NCBI GenBank assembly: GCA_009103225.1
Contig: RHPI01002823.1
Location: forward strand, 384,989-448,988
Direction of reading: 5' to 3'
Origin: Chlorokybus atmophyticus
Lineage: Eukaryota > Streptophyta > Chlorokybophyceae > Chlorokybales > Chlorokybaceae
Length of the DNA: 64,000 nucleotides
Part shown: in pieces, positions 21,399-31,756 of the stretch
Numbering within the stretch: position 1 is the stretch's first letter
Layout of the letters: each line of letters opens with the position of its first letter
Position numbers and translations under genes: made by a program
Notes under the pieces: generated by a model
Told to the model about the DNA's origin: nothing
Databases searched by the model: none
Seen by the model: the letters and a program-made list of their open reading frames with translations, nothing else

Positions 21399-22019
21399 CA
21401 TACCCATAACTCACACACGAGTTATATGCGACACACAGCTCGTGCTGGGGGGTCGCTATGGGTCGATAGATCGACCCATAGCGACCCCCCAGCACGAGCT
21501 GTGTGTCGCATATAACTCGTGTGTGAGTTATGGGTATGTCAGCCTGGTAGGACCAATGTGGCCGATACTCTGAGTCGCTGTCCATCGTTATTGGTAGTGA
21601 TTCGCGCGCCAGTGCGTGCAACGCAAGGTACGTTGCCCACTCCTAATGAGTCTGTGCAAGCTAATTTACATGGGAATGCCTTAGACTCATTGTTGTAAAG
21701 GGAAGAGAATGTACAAAACTTGACACACAAGACAACTTGTATTACATGGGCGCCACTTTGGTGATACCTGACCATGATGGACTGCACATAACATGCATAG
21801 CTGATGTATACGATCCACCTTATGCTAGGCAATTTCACAATTACAAGACGGCTAAAGTAGCGCGACAACTGCACTGGTGGCCATTGTTGCCTGTTGACAT
21901 AAGCATTATATTGACACGTGTTACGAATTGCAACATGACAAGTTATTATGTCAAAAACCCGCTAGGTTACTGTAATCTTTGCCTATTGCTTATGGCAAAT
22001 GGGAAAGTGTGTGTATTGA
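20918..22019. repeat. 1.1 kb palindrome (551-bp arms, 2-nt centre)
   Basis: 20918-21467 is the reverse complement of 21470-22019 with only the central AG (21468-21469) unpaired, as far as I compared. Coding fragments of the gypsy integrase appear once in each orientation with identical translations. The centre consists of two DIRS end motifs head to head (CGACCCATAGCGACCCCCCA). The right arm stops exactly at the N at 22020. Confidence 0.92.
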
Positions 22020-22020
22020 N
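22020..22020. other. Assembly join (single N)
   Basis: An ambiguous base abuts the end of the palindrome arm. Sequence content switches from gypsy to DIRS gag. Confidence 0.8.
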
Positions 22021-22189
22021 GAGGGAGGAGGGAAAGGTGCGCCCCCCCGTGGGGAGGGGAGAGGAGGAGGTAAACAAGTAAGGTGACGGTGGTGATGAGG
22101 ACGACGAGGACGACGAGGACCCGCTCTTCGTCACCTACAAGCGTAGGAAGAGGGAGGCAAGCCCGTTCTCCAACGCTTCTACCCCGTCC

Positions 22190-22630
22190 ATGACACCCAC
22201 GGAGGCAATGGCACGGAGGTTGGAGGAGTTGGAGGCGGAGAACATGCGCCTCAAGCGTGGGAAGGCGCCCGCCATCCCTCGTAATGAGCCCGTTGACGAG
22301 CCCAACCACCCCCTACTTGTGAGCATCCTTCGTCGTGACAACGGCGACTCCACCAACCCCAATGCTCGAGTGGGAGCCATGGCCACCCGCTTCAGCGAGC
22401 CCGTTACCCCTTGGAAGGAAAACTTGAAGAAGCGGGCGCTACAACACCTTGAGGTAACGGCTCATCTCGGCTCGGCGGCATCCTCTTTCGATCGTGTGCC
22501 CGCTCACCTCGCCGAGGACCCCCACTTCGCTAAAGGCCGCAAGGAAAACATAAAAGGTGGGCTCATTCTTTGTTGTGCATCACCATATGCACGCGCATAT
22601 TGGCAAATCATCATGTGGGTGCGGACTTAG
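22190..22630 (+). CDS. DIRS ORF1 (gag-like, coiled coil), copy 2
   Basis: The open frame begins upstream of the first ATG (22190). It contains a leucine-patterned helix (MARRLEELEAENMRLKRGKA), then NHPLLVSILRRDNGDSTNPN, MATRFSEPVTPWKENLKKRA and HLAEDPHFAKGRKENIK. A GT-rich site after KENIK (AAAGGTGGGCTC) and an acceptor-like CCCCTGTATTCAG at 22809 suggest an intron before the next exon, but the phases do not fit, so I leave this unresolved. The 5' end is cut by the N. Confidence 0.55.
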   Translation: MTPTEAMARRLEELEAENMRLKRGKAPAIPRNEPVDEPNHPLLVSILRRDNGDSTNPNARVGAMATRFSEPVTPWKENLKKRALQHLEVTAHLGSAASSFDRVPAHLAEDPHFAKGRKENIKGGLILCCASPYARAYWQIIMWVRT

Positions 22631-22811
22631 CCCACGCACACTTGCACATGCGTGCATCATGGGCCTTTTGAAGGCGCCAGCCCGACATCTATATAGATGC
22701 ACAGTCATTCCATTAGTTACATGTGTTCCGCATCCCTCCTCCCCCCATGTCTGGAGGGGGGGGAGGGGCCCGCACTTAACACCATTGTATGTTCACCCCT
22801 GTATTCAGATT

Positions 22812-23381
22812 ATGACTACCCCACAGCAAGGGAACGAGCACAACAGGGCACAACATCTGCATTTGCATGCGCATATGCACATGATAGGTACGGGAATGGA
22901 ATAGGGGTGCGCTTGGCGCTAGACCCGGTGGCTTTGAGCCCGTATGAACATGCAACGCGTGTTGCTCATATGTGCTCTGTGCGCAGCATTGGATGAGGTG
23001 TGTAAGCAATTCCACTATGTGGAAGTGGCCAACAAGCATGACTGGAAGGTCGTGGACGAGCTGGTGCGCAACCCCCTCGCCGTGGATGATGATGAGGCAA
23101 AGCGCCAGAAGAAGGCGTTGAAGGACGTGGCTGCGGCGCAGCCCAAGCCCAAGGCAAAGCCTGCCTACCATCCCAACAAGGGGCGGGGCCAGCACCCCCC
23201 CCGCTACTCTGGGTCCTATGCATCTGGTGCGGGGCATACCAGTTACAGGACTGCTCCTATGCAGTCTCAAGCCGCTTCCACTGGGGGTCAACGTGACTCC
23301 CGCACTTGCTACAATTGCGGGGAGCCAGGGCACCTGCGTGCCTATTGCCGTAAGCCCTTTGCAGGCCGTGGCGGCCATTAG
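22812..23381 (+). CDS. DIRS CCHC gag protein with one intron, copy 2
   Basis: Exon 22812-22887 (76 nt, MTTPQQGNEHNRAQHLHLHA) and exon 22987-23381 (395 nt) join to an intact 156-codon frame. The intron 22888-22986 has GTACGG at its start and GTGCGCAG at its end, and contains an in-frame stop if retained. The second exon reads ALDEVCKQFHYVEVANKHDW, a KPKAKPAYHPNKGRGQH basic stretch and one zinc knuckle, CYNCGEPGHLRAYC, near the C-terminus, as expected of a nucleocapsid. The same intron position is present in copy 1. An upstream exon may exist, so the start is tentative. Confidence 0.55.
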
Positions 23382-24100
23382 TTTGGTAGCACAGCTCTGT
23401 AGATGATGTGACAGCCTTGTAGCTGTACACTTGTGCGCATGTAGTGCCTATAATTTCTTGTTGAGGTCTCAGATGACCTCTGAATGGCATGAAACTTTGA
23501 GTTCGTTATTGTGGCACAGCGACGCTTGTGCAGAGCCAAGGAACGTGAAAGCGAACGCGGTTTGCTATGGTTGCACATTGTTTGGCTTATAACTTTCGTT
23601 TGCGGCCTCGGCTAGACGCAAATTCCTATTATTTGGAGCCGCTTTTGGGTTTAAGCGCTGAGAAACGCTTTCTCATGACACCTTAAACGTCCTAATCGGA
23701 CATCGTTTGCAGTGAGGCCGAGCACTTACAGCAAGTGGCATGCCGTATTTTCTTACATTGCCACCGGCATCGCATCCGCTTGCACATGGAGTGGTTGCCA
23801 CGTGAGCTCAATGAGGAGGCGGACGCGCTCTCCAAAGCACCGGAGTGGAACGGTTGGACCTTGCAAACCCCATGGGTCCGCTTGCTCGCTCGCAAGTGGG
23901 GCCCCTTTGATGTGGACCGCTTTGCCACGGATGCCAACACTGTGTGTGTGGCCTTCAACTCGGTGTTGCCATGTTCGGGCTCATCCGGCAATGCCTTTCA
24001 TTCATTATTCGGCACCACCCACTCAAACTATAGGCTCGCAGAAGTAATGGGGTTCCCAATTAGGGCTATGTTTGCAAACATGGTTTTGTCGCAGCTGGCG

Positions 24101-26358
24101 CTCATCTTCACGCAGAAGTCCAGTACATCTGGAGGTGTCACAGCCCACTTGACCATAAAGCCTGAGTGCTTTCATAGTCGATTTGTGGTTATTCAATGTA
24201 CCTTCCCGTTATAGTCCCCCCGACTTAAAAAATGCTGACATCTTCGGCAGCTGCCTTATTTAGCTGGCCCCACTGCCAAGGCTGAGTTTTTACACGCCCA
24301 TACCAATTAATTGCGTGCCAAGCGCGTTGCCGGCCCCACAGGTCGCGGCGCCGCGATAGGCAGGTCGCATCTTGCCGCGCCAACTGAACTGGTCAGTTCA
24401 CGACTGCCATTAGGCAATTTGCGACTCATCAATGATGGCACAGAGTGACCATTTACAATGTTACTAGATTGAGAAACAACGACCGCGAAAGTCATGTGCG
24501 AAGCAGGATTCGTCTCCGGTTCTCACTCGATCTGACTCGATGCTTTTATGGTTGATCTGTGGTTATGTAATGTACCTTCCCGTTACAAGAGGGGAGGGTC
24601 ATCCTCGCTTGCCTCCGGTGGCCCCACGCTCACCGGGACGTCATAGCATTGTGGGTCTACCGCCACCACGCTAGCAATAAGGCCAGCACTTACAGCAATG
24701 GCCTCCTCGGCCATTCTTAGCCGCACGTAGCGCTTTGGCATTGGCATCACTTAAACAACACCCATTGCCACCGCCATTTTGCACCCCGTGCATGCTATCA
24801 AGGAAGGCTTGTTCCAAGACTGCCACCTTACTTATGGACTTTTAGCATTCAATCCGAATTCACTTTCAGATCGACTGCCATAATCATCAACGACTTGGAA
24901 GCCTTGAGAGCTTCCCGCGCGAATCAATGGACCAAATGTAATAAGACAGACAGTTACGGCGATTATAATTGATGTGACTACACAGTGGTGAAAATACCCA
25001 GCTAGCATTCTTAATTAGGCAGTTGGTAATGCAAGTCTCTCTTTCTCGTTCACTGGCGATACGCTGTTAACTCTTAGCTTTCCCTGTACCTTTAGTTGAC
25101 TGGTTAGAGCCAAGACTTCTTGGTTGAACGTTGTAATAGCAATTGTTCTTCACTTTGGAAGTGTGAGTGTTGAGAGAGTGTGTTGATGTGATGAGCATAG
25201 TGCATGCCTTTGAGAAGCCTGCCGACATGTTGCACACATTGCAACCACCCCAACGCTATTACACCATCCATAGCTGACCGTGTTCTCTCCATACTCGCAA
25301 CCTGTACGGTAATGTGCATTGCATGCTTGTAATGCTATAGTCGAGTTGCAAGCACAGAGCATCAAGAGTGACTTAGCACCAACTTCAAGTCAATCATTCC
25401 GTGCACCACGGGATCACCGTATTATGAATGCATGACATGCATTGAGTGTTTTCAGTTTATAGGCTTCACAACTACTAGTAGAACAACCATTGTGCCATAC
25501 TTGCTCATTGCCTATTCGCACATCTCCCCATTATCATGAATAGCACGGGAGCGAGCTGTGCTGGGCAAGAATGATTCTTTAGATCAAACTTGAGACACGG
25601 CCAGGTCTTAAACACATAGCAGGCAACATCTCCAATGCGGGAGGGAGCACAAAGTTTACACATGCACATTGCACATGTACAATAGGTTATTCACATTAGT
25701 CTTAACCTGCGTCCTCATCAAGATCATGAGGCTTGGTGTGCCATCATAGCGGTGCAGTGCAGGGCAACCTTGTACACAACGTTGTTGCTCATACCACGCG
25801 CACATGTGTATCAAGCCAGGCCTACTAGACTGGCACAACCCTCTACATGTCCGGGAAGAAGGACACTCGGGGAACACTGCTCTGATCGGGTGGCACTAGC
25901 GTTGCGTTGCTCCTCCCACAGTAGTAAGGTGTGGAGTAATTACCAGGCTCAGCCTTCCATAATGGCTCGCACACATGCATAGGGACATGTTTGCCACAAC
26001 AACGGAGAGGTGGCCCGTATACTGGCATGTACCAGCAAGGCCATTTGCCAGTGAACATGAAGGGGGGGCGGAGGGGTTACCACCGCTGAGCCACCTCAAT
26101 ATAGATGTCACCTCCACCTCATCCTTGTCGGGTCGGGGGAAGTCGAGGGTTACACTGTCTTGGGCCGCTGCAGAGAAAGTCATGCGTGCTGGTTCTGGTG
26201 CTGCAACACGTTATAACCTGTGGCAAAAGTAAAAGATAACCCAGCTTGTATGGCAAGAGGTGCTTGGTGGAGCTGCTCCACTGTTGCTGAGTCACACGGA
26301 CATGTGGAGGCGGTGTTTTCCTTGGTATACATGCTGTGGTATAGGACATACAGTCAAC
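24101..26358. other. Spacer with a direct repeat; no gene recognised
   Basis: A roughly 45-bp direct repeat occurs at 24170-24213 and 24541-24585 (TTGTGGTTATTCAATGTACC and CTGTGGTTATGTAATGTACC, both then TTCCCGTTA). Apart from the orphan ORF listed separately nothing else was identified. Frames at 25656-26350 show no domains or splice structure. Confidence 0.4.
24583..24747 (-). CDS. Small orphan ORF with acidic tail
   Basis: ATG at 24747 to TAA at 24583, 54 codons: MPMPKRYVRLRMAEEAIAVS, then an Ala/Val-rich stretch and the acidic end PPEASEDDPPLL. The composition looks coding-like and could be the C-terminus of a gag or pol frame, but no domain is recognisable. The stop lies in a direct repeat. 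Confidence 0.2.
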   Translation of the reverse strand: MPMPKRYVRLRMAEEAIAVSAGLIASVVAVDPQCYDVPVSVGPPEASEDDPPLL

Positions 26359-26410
26359 AAGCCCCCCCCCCCTGAGCTTTTGACGAGGTTCCAGCTCCAG
26401 AACTTAGCTG

Positions 26411-29362
26411 CTAACGCAGGTGAGGAGGACCGCTGGTGCGGCAATTGTTGCACCAGTACTCCTCCATGGGTATTGCGTCCAATGGGGGCTCCAGACAGTA
26501 GCAATGCAGGCCGTTGTTACAGCCATCGCAAAGCATCATAAGTGCATCATCGCCGGCGCTACGGCAGCGTTCACAGCGTGTGCTGCGGGCGGGGCGAGGG
26601 TGCTGGATGCGCGTGAAGCCTGCTATGTAAGGGAGGTGACATGGCGCGCAGTTCACCATATTGTCTTTCAGCCTCTCACCATTCTAACCAAGGAGATTCA
26701 GCACTTTTGTGGGGTACACCTTGAGTACTTTGTAGACGGTGCGGCCCACGGAGGTGTCGAGCGTGTCTTTAATGGCTGCCATGCGGTAAGCAAAGTCACC
26801 TGTCCGGTGTGAAACCGCCGTTGGCGCTCCTTGTAGAAGCCGCTGCGCACGCGCTCGTAGCGCAGAATGTCACGATGCTGTGCGATGCGCAGGTTGTGGA
26901 AGGCCATCGGGACGGTGTGCTCGAACAGCGTGGCACGTGTGATGATATCGTGATGCATCCAGTCGGGATCGTTGAGGTTGTCCACCACGCGGTCTACTTC
27001 CTGCTGTGCACGCAACGGAAGCAACGGCGGACGCCCGAACAGCAAGTAGTATGGGCTGCACTCGCGCAGAGCCGCCTGGTTCGACAATTCGTAGCCAAGA
27101 GCCACCCATGGAAGGTGGTCGTCCCTGGTGTTCTTCTCATAATCCAGCACGTATTTGCCGAGTGCCTTCTCGATAGTCTGCACCGTCCGCTCAGCGAGAC
27201 CGTCGGGTTGAGGGTGGTCACGCGAAGTACGGCGGTGATCAATGTAGCATTTGTTCAGCAGGGTGTCGAACTCCCCTCTGAACTCGATGCCCTAGTTGGT
27301 AATGACCTCAGCGCAGCTGCCAAACCGGCTGAGGTTGTGGGAGAGGAAAGCTTGCGCCACCTCCCTGCTGCTCTTGTCGGGTAATGGCACCAGCTCCACC
27401 CATTTGGAGAAGTGCTCGATCATGACCAGGATGTAGCGGTTGCCCCGCGCTGAGGGTGCCAAGTCTCCCAAAATGTCGAGTCCCCAGCGGTAGAACAGCC
27501 CAGAGATGGGAGAGGGTGCAAGGCGGCGCTGCGTGTGTTGAGGCTGGCACGTACCATGTCACACTGCTGGCAGCGACTGATGAACCCCTGCACCTGTTTG
27601 GACAACCCATACCACCAATAATGCGCCCTTACCAGGCTGACGGTACACCTGACTCCGAAGTGCCCAAGCTCCGTGTGTAGGGCAGCGACGATGCCCTCGC
27701 ATGTGGCTTGCGTTGGCACCTCCTTGTCCTCGTCCTGGAAGCGGCGGTACACTTTGTCACTCGCCCACCGGTGGTGGCGGGTTGCGCTGACTGACCCGAT
27801 CTTTCTCTTGTGCACTCATATTGGAGGGGAGCTGGCCACTTTAAAGGAAGGGAAGTGTTGGCTTGTCCAGCCGTATGTCTTGCCTGGTGGTCGATGGGTG
27901 CCAGCTCGATGTCGTCGACTTCGATGTCGACCGCGTGGACGTCCCCTTGTGGTGTGATCACTGTGGGGTCGGTAGCCTTAAGGGCCGGAACCTCCTGTGT
28001 CGTTGAGGTGGTGTTGATCTGACGCCCTGACCGTAACGCGGCAGCAGCAGACATGGCTCCCATGGTGGGAGCCACTGCTGCGGGGCCGAGCTCGTGCCAA
28101 GCTCCGGTTGCATTGTAGGTACTGCGGTGAGGGTTTCAACTAAGACCATCAGCGTCCTGGTTGGTGAGGCCGGCGCGGTGGTCGATCTCGAAGTCATACT
28201 CCTGAAGCAACAGGGCCCAGCGAGCACGTTTCCCTGTCAGATGTTGGTTGGTCATTAACCATTTGAGTGGCTGATGATCGGTGATCAGCTGAAAGTGTCG
28301 ACTAAAAGGGAAAGGTCTGAAAAAGGAGATAGCCCATACTGCGGCGAGGCACTCCCCCTCGTAGCTGCTGTAGTTGGCCTCAGCACTGTTGTTGCTCTGG
28401 CTGGCGTATGACACCACCCGCTCCTTCTTGTTCTCATCGTGCTGTACCAGCACAGCCCCCATCCCAAGTTTGCTCCAGTCGGTGTGGAGAATAAAAGGCT
28501 TGTTCTAGTCAGGCCGTTGCAGGATGGGAGCGGTGGTGAGCCTGCCCTTTAGCTCCTCAGACGCCTGCTGTTGTGGCCCCTTCCACGCAAACTCCATCTC
28601 TTGCTTCAGGAGCTCGGTGAGGGGTCGCGCGATCTTTGCAAAGTCCTTCACGAACCGACGAGTAGTAGTTGACAAGGCCCAGAAAGGCACGCAGACGCGT
28701 AAGGTCTGTGGGAGCAGGGATAGCCGCCAAAGCCTCCACCTTTGCCTGCTGTACGTACACACCGTGAGGCACAATCATGTGCCCTAAGTAGGGTACCTTG
28801 CGAGTGAAAAGGTGCACTTGTTGGGGTGCACTGTCATCCCCACCCCCTTGAGTCTCCAGCACTTCCTCGATGTGCTGCAGGTGCTCGTCGTTGCTGCGAC
28901 TGAAGATGAGAACGTCGTCGATGTAGCATCGCGCAAAGTCCAGCCCCTTGAAGGCTTTGTCCATGACGCGCTGGAACTTGGCAGCAGCATTCTTCAGTCC
29001 GAAGTGCATGACCTTCCACTGATACAGCTGCCGATTGCCCCAGAAAGAGGTCTTGTGCTTGTCCTCCTCCTTGATGGCAATCTGGTGGTACCCTTGTCGC
29101 ATATCCAGGATGCTGAAGACGGTGCAGTCTCCTACATCATTTGGGATACCCTCTGCAATAGGCATTGGCTACCTATCTTGTTTTGTCTTGTTCTTTAAGG
29201 GGGCGATAGTCGCCGCACATGCGCCGGTCAGTTGCTTGCTAAGTCCTTATTTAGGGGCATGACGGTCGCGGCCGCAAAGTCCGATGTGGACACCTCAATC
29301 AGGCTTGCATCTAACAGAGCCTTGCACCTCTGCTTCACCAAGTCTTCTTTCAACTTGGAGAG
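26411..29362 (-). pseudogene. Ty3/gypsy RT-RNase H-integrase-PHD finger, first copy
   Basis: From right to left: RT N-terminus (LIEVSTSDFAAATVMPLNKD), RT core (FSILDMRQGYHQIAIKEEDK, WKVMHFGLKNAAAKFQRVM, catalytic RCYIDDVLIFSRS), thumb (RLRAFLGLVNYY), RNase H (GAVLVQHDENKKERVVSYAS, LITDHQPLKWLMTN), integrase zinc finger (HTELGHFGVRCTVSLVRAHY, CQQCDM), integrase end (ECSPYYLLFGRPPLLPLR) and C-terminal tail. After a +1 shift and one TAG, the frame NGERLKDNMVNCAPCHLPYI leads into a PHD finger (separate entry). Frameshifts and stops make it inactive. It is cut at 29362 by a copia LTR. A polypurine run (complement of 26363-26373) follows the PHD frame. Over 2.9 kb I see no difference from 31757-34692. 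Confidence 0.9.
26425..26605 (-). other. PHD finger at the end of the gypsy polyprotein
   Basis: CERCRSAGDDALMMLCDGCN, NGLHCYCLEPPLDAIPMEEY and WCNNC make a complete C4HC3 PHD finger (CxxC, CxxC, HxxC, CxxC). In known PHD fingers this fold binds histone H3 tails. Here it takes the place that a chromodomain has in chromoviruses such as the one at 2.7 kb. A chromatin-targeting role is inference. Confidence 0.8.
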
Positions 29363-29786
29363 TGTTGAAGGACTAGCATGCACATGTAGCTAAGGCAAGC
29401 ATGGATGCACAGAGACAGAGCTACCGCCACCAGAGCATACACAAGTCACATCACATTCATCTATTACAAGTTGTCCGCTGGTTCTTATACCAGCCAGTTA
29501 CACACACGTCTACGTTTGCAAGCACTGCGTAAGCTATACTCAGCCTTTTGACGCGCTCTAAGCTGCGTTGTCTTTCTTACAACCAGAGCTTTCCAACAAG
29601 CTCTCACACGCCTAATATGAGTAAGTATACGCGGAGATACGAAGCAGTTAGTAAGGCTCCAGTCTGGAGTCCGGAGTCTGGTCCGACGATGCCATCTTGC
29701 TAAGTCCGGACCTAGTGCTCGTCCTTACGACCTTCTACTCCTGTGTGGAGGGTCGATGCTGATCGTATGTAGGAATACTCTCAACA
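29363..29786 (-). mobile_element. Copia family 2, element A: 3' LTR
   Basis: A 424-bp LTR, TGTTGAAGGACTAGCATGCA ... GGAATACTCTCAACA, ending in perfect TGTTGA/TCAACA inverted repeats. It directly follows GAGAG (29358-29362) in gypsy sequence and matches the LTRs at 34693, 39007 and 43487 with a few substitutions. Confidence 0.92.
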
Positions 29787-29828
29787 CTCCCACGCGAGCA
29801 GCTTGACCTCCAACGCTTGCTCCTGTAG

Positions 29829-31637
29829 TCAAACACAGATGCCAAGTCCTGCACAACAAGTCTTGAACTTGAGTGGTGACAATGGCTTTGTCATGAAGTC
29901 CGCCAGCATGCCCTCGGTGTTGCAGTACTGGAACTCCACCTCCTTCCTTGTGACTCTGTCACGCACAAAGTGATGCATGACATCAATGTGCTTCGTCCTT
30001 GCTGAGGCGATAGGGTGCTTCAACAACTTGATGGCTCCTTGGTTGTCACAGTTGATGACGATGCACGCCATGGGGTGCTCCAAGTCTGCCATGAGCTTGC
30101 GAAGCCAGAGTGCCTCCTTCACTGCTGCTGCCGCTGCCATGTACTCAGCCTCTGATGTAGATGCTGCTGTTGTTGGCTGCAGCCTGCTGTTCCAGCTCAC
30201 CACGCCTCCGTTCAGCTTGAAGACGTAGCCTGTAGTGGACCTCCTGCTGTTGAGGTCACCAGCAAAGTCCGAGTCGCAGTAGCCCTCCAACTCAGTGCTC
30301 CCGCTCCCAAACTTGATGCCAACTGTTGCACTCCCAGCAACATAGCGTAGTACTCCCTTTGCTGCTCTCCAGTGCTCCATGCTCGGTGCAGACATGTAGC
30401 GAGCAAGTACTCCCACAGCATGTGCAACATCGGGACGTGTGCACACTGCCAGATAGAGCATGCTGCCTACCAGCTCACCATATGGATACTGAGCCTTGTC
30501 GAGTACCTCCTCATCCTTTGCCTTGATGAGGGCAGTGCCAAGTGCCAACGGTGTGGTCTTGGTCTTCGCTTCAGTGAGCCCAAACTTGATGACGAGTCTT
30601 CTCACCATCTGCTCCTGACTGATCTTGATTGTGCGAGCAGCCCTGTCGCGCTCAATCACCATGCCAAGGAACCACTTGGCCTCTCCAAGATCACGAACTG
30701 AGAATGCTTGCTGTAGAGCAAGTTTCGTCTCCTGCAGGTGGTGCACCTGCCAGGCGGTGATGATGATATCATCAACATACACGAGCAGCCAGACCTTGTT
30801 GTCTGCATGGATGAAGAGCCCAGGGTCTGCAGAGGATGCGGTGAAGCCAAGTGCCTCCAGCTCCTTGGTGAGCTTGATGTGCCACATACGCGGTGCCTGT
30901 CGCAGCCCGTACAGTGCCTTGATCAGCTTGCACGCTGTGCCTCTCTCCCCTTCTTCATATCCAGGTGGTTGCTCGATGAAGATCTCCTCCTCCAGCTCTC
31001 CGTAGAGGAAGGCAGTCTTCACGTCCAGGTGATGCAGCTCTGGGTCTTCAGCAGCAACCATAGCTAACAGTGCACGGAAGGTGGTATGCTTACTTGCAGG
31101 TGCAAACACTTCGTTGAAGTCCACACCTTCCTGCTGCAAGAAGCCCTTTGCCACCAGTCTTGCCTTGTAGCGCTCAATGTTGCCCTGACCATCACGCTTC
31201 ACCTTGAAGACCCATTTCACTGGAATGGTCTTCACTCCTTGCGGTAACTGCTCCAGTGACCAAGTGTTGTTGGCATGGAGTGACGCAATCTCCTCGTCCA
31301 TAGCACGCTGCCATTGCTCCGCATCTGGTGCTAACAATGCCTCCTCGTAGGTGCTTGGCTCCTCATTCTGCACACTGGCGACGTGTGCCTTGTGTAAGAA
31401 GTCAGGTGCCTTTCTCTCCCTCACTGGGTATCTCCGAGCTGCGTGCTCCTGCTGTGGGTACGGCCCCTCTTGGCCTGCTACAGCTGAGTCCTGCTCACCC
31501 TTGTTGTTGATGATGGCCTTGCCTGTAGCCTCCACCGTTTCAGGATGCTCCGGCTGTGCTTCATCTTCAGGAAAGAAGCCTGCTTCTGGTTGTGATAATC
31601 CCTCGTGGAAAACCACCTCTATCTGGTGTGGCTCCAT
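29829..31637 (-). CDS. Copia family 2, element A: RT-RNase H (ORF2 form)
   Basis: 602 codons, open. The start is the ATG of MEPHQIEVVFHEGLSQPEAG. It contains a variable linker (RRYPVRERKAPDF), RT ([40 protein letters not shown], catalytic LLVYVDDIIITAW) and RNase H (LEGYCDSDFAGDLNSRRSTT, SEAEYMAAAAAVKEALWLRK, HIDVMHHFVRD). It lacks the 167-bp segment that joins integrase to RT in element C. The linker differs from B and C (NNKGEQDSAVAGQEGPYPQQ). Upstream, integrase sequence runs only to the N at 31753. Confidence 0.9.
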   Translation of the reverse strand: MEPHQIEVVFHEGLSQPEAGFFPEDEAQPEHPETVEATGKAIINNKGEQDSAVAGQEGPYPQQEHAARRYPVRERKAPDFLHKAHVASVQNEEPSTYEEALLAPDAEQWQRAMDEEIASLHANNTWSLEQLPQGVKTIPVKWVFKVKRDGQGNIERYKARLVAKGFLQQEGVDFNEVFAPASKHTTFRALLAMVAAEDPELHHLDVKTAFLYGELEEEIFIEQPPGYEEGERGTACKLIKALYGLRQAPRMWHIKLTKELEALGFTASSADPGLFIHADNKVWLLVYVDDIIITAWQVHHLQETKLALQQAFSVRDLGEAKWFLGMVIERDRAARTIKISQEQMVRRLVIKFGLTEAKTKTTPLALGTALIKAKDEEVLDKAQYPYGELVGSMLYLAVCTRPDVAHAVGVLARYMSAPSMEHWRAAKGVLRYVAGSATVGIKFGSGSTELEGYCDSDFAGDLNSRRSTTGYVFKLNGGVVSWNSRLQPTTAASTSEAEYMAAAAAVKEALWLRKLMADLEHPMACIVINCDNQGAIKLLKHPIASARTKHIDVMHHFVRDRVTRKEVEFQYCNTEGMLADFMTKPLSPLKFKTCCAGLGICV

Positions 31638-31752
31638 AGAAGTGCTCCCACGGAGTCTTCTGCTCTGAGCTCACCGGAGACCTGTTGCGGATGTAGTTGG
31701 CAGTGAGTACCGCCTCCTTCCACAAACTGTCTTCCATCTTTGTGTCGTTGAG
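31638..31752 (-). pseudogene. Copia family 2, element A: integrase end, cut at a contig join
   Basis: Minus-strand LNDTKMEDSLWKEAVLTANY, IRNRSPVSSEQKTPWEHFYG corresponds to the C-terminal integrase region of element C. The sequence is interrupted by the N at 31753, beyond which gypsy sequence starts abruptly. Confidence 0.85.
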
Positions 31753-31753
31753 N
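31753..31753. other. Assembly join (single N) between duplicated blocks
   Basis: Sequence left of the N is copia integrase; right of it is the PHD end of gypsy. The blocks 26428-31752 and 31758-37082 align at a constant offset of 5330. Confidence 0.85.
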
Positions 31754-31756
31754 AGT

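Larger units (their letters stand above)
22021..24100 (+). mobile_element. DIRS-like retrotransposon, copy 2 (internally deleted)
   Basis: It starts inside ORF1, keeps the CCHC gag, then jumps at about 23710 from the post-gag spacer (ATCGGACATCGTTTGCA, as at 15237) into RNase H (SEAEHLQQVACRIFLHC, VEWLPRELNEEADALSKAP-like, WGPFDVDRFATDANTV). About 1.5 kb holding RT is missing relative to copy 1. After RNase H it retains VAFNSVLPCSGSSGNAFHSL before decaying. No recombinase is present. Confidence 0.8.

Noticed and set aside
26340-26375. Possible gypsy LTR starts: TGTTGACT after a G-run here and TGTTGACTCACAATG near 50244
   Set aside because: The eight-base match does not extend; the sequences beyond differ completely, so I do not call LTRs.
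26809-27384. 191-codon plus-strand ORF, repeated at 32139
   Set aside because: Antisense to the gypsy integrase, whose conserved motifs explain the sequence.
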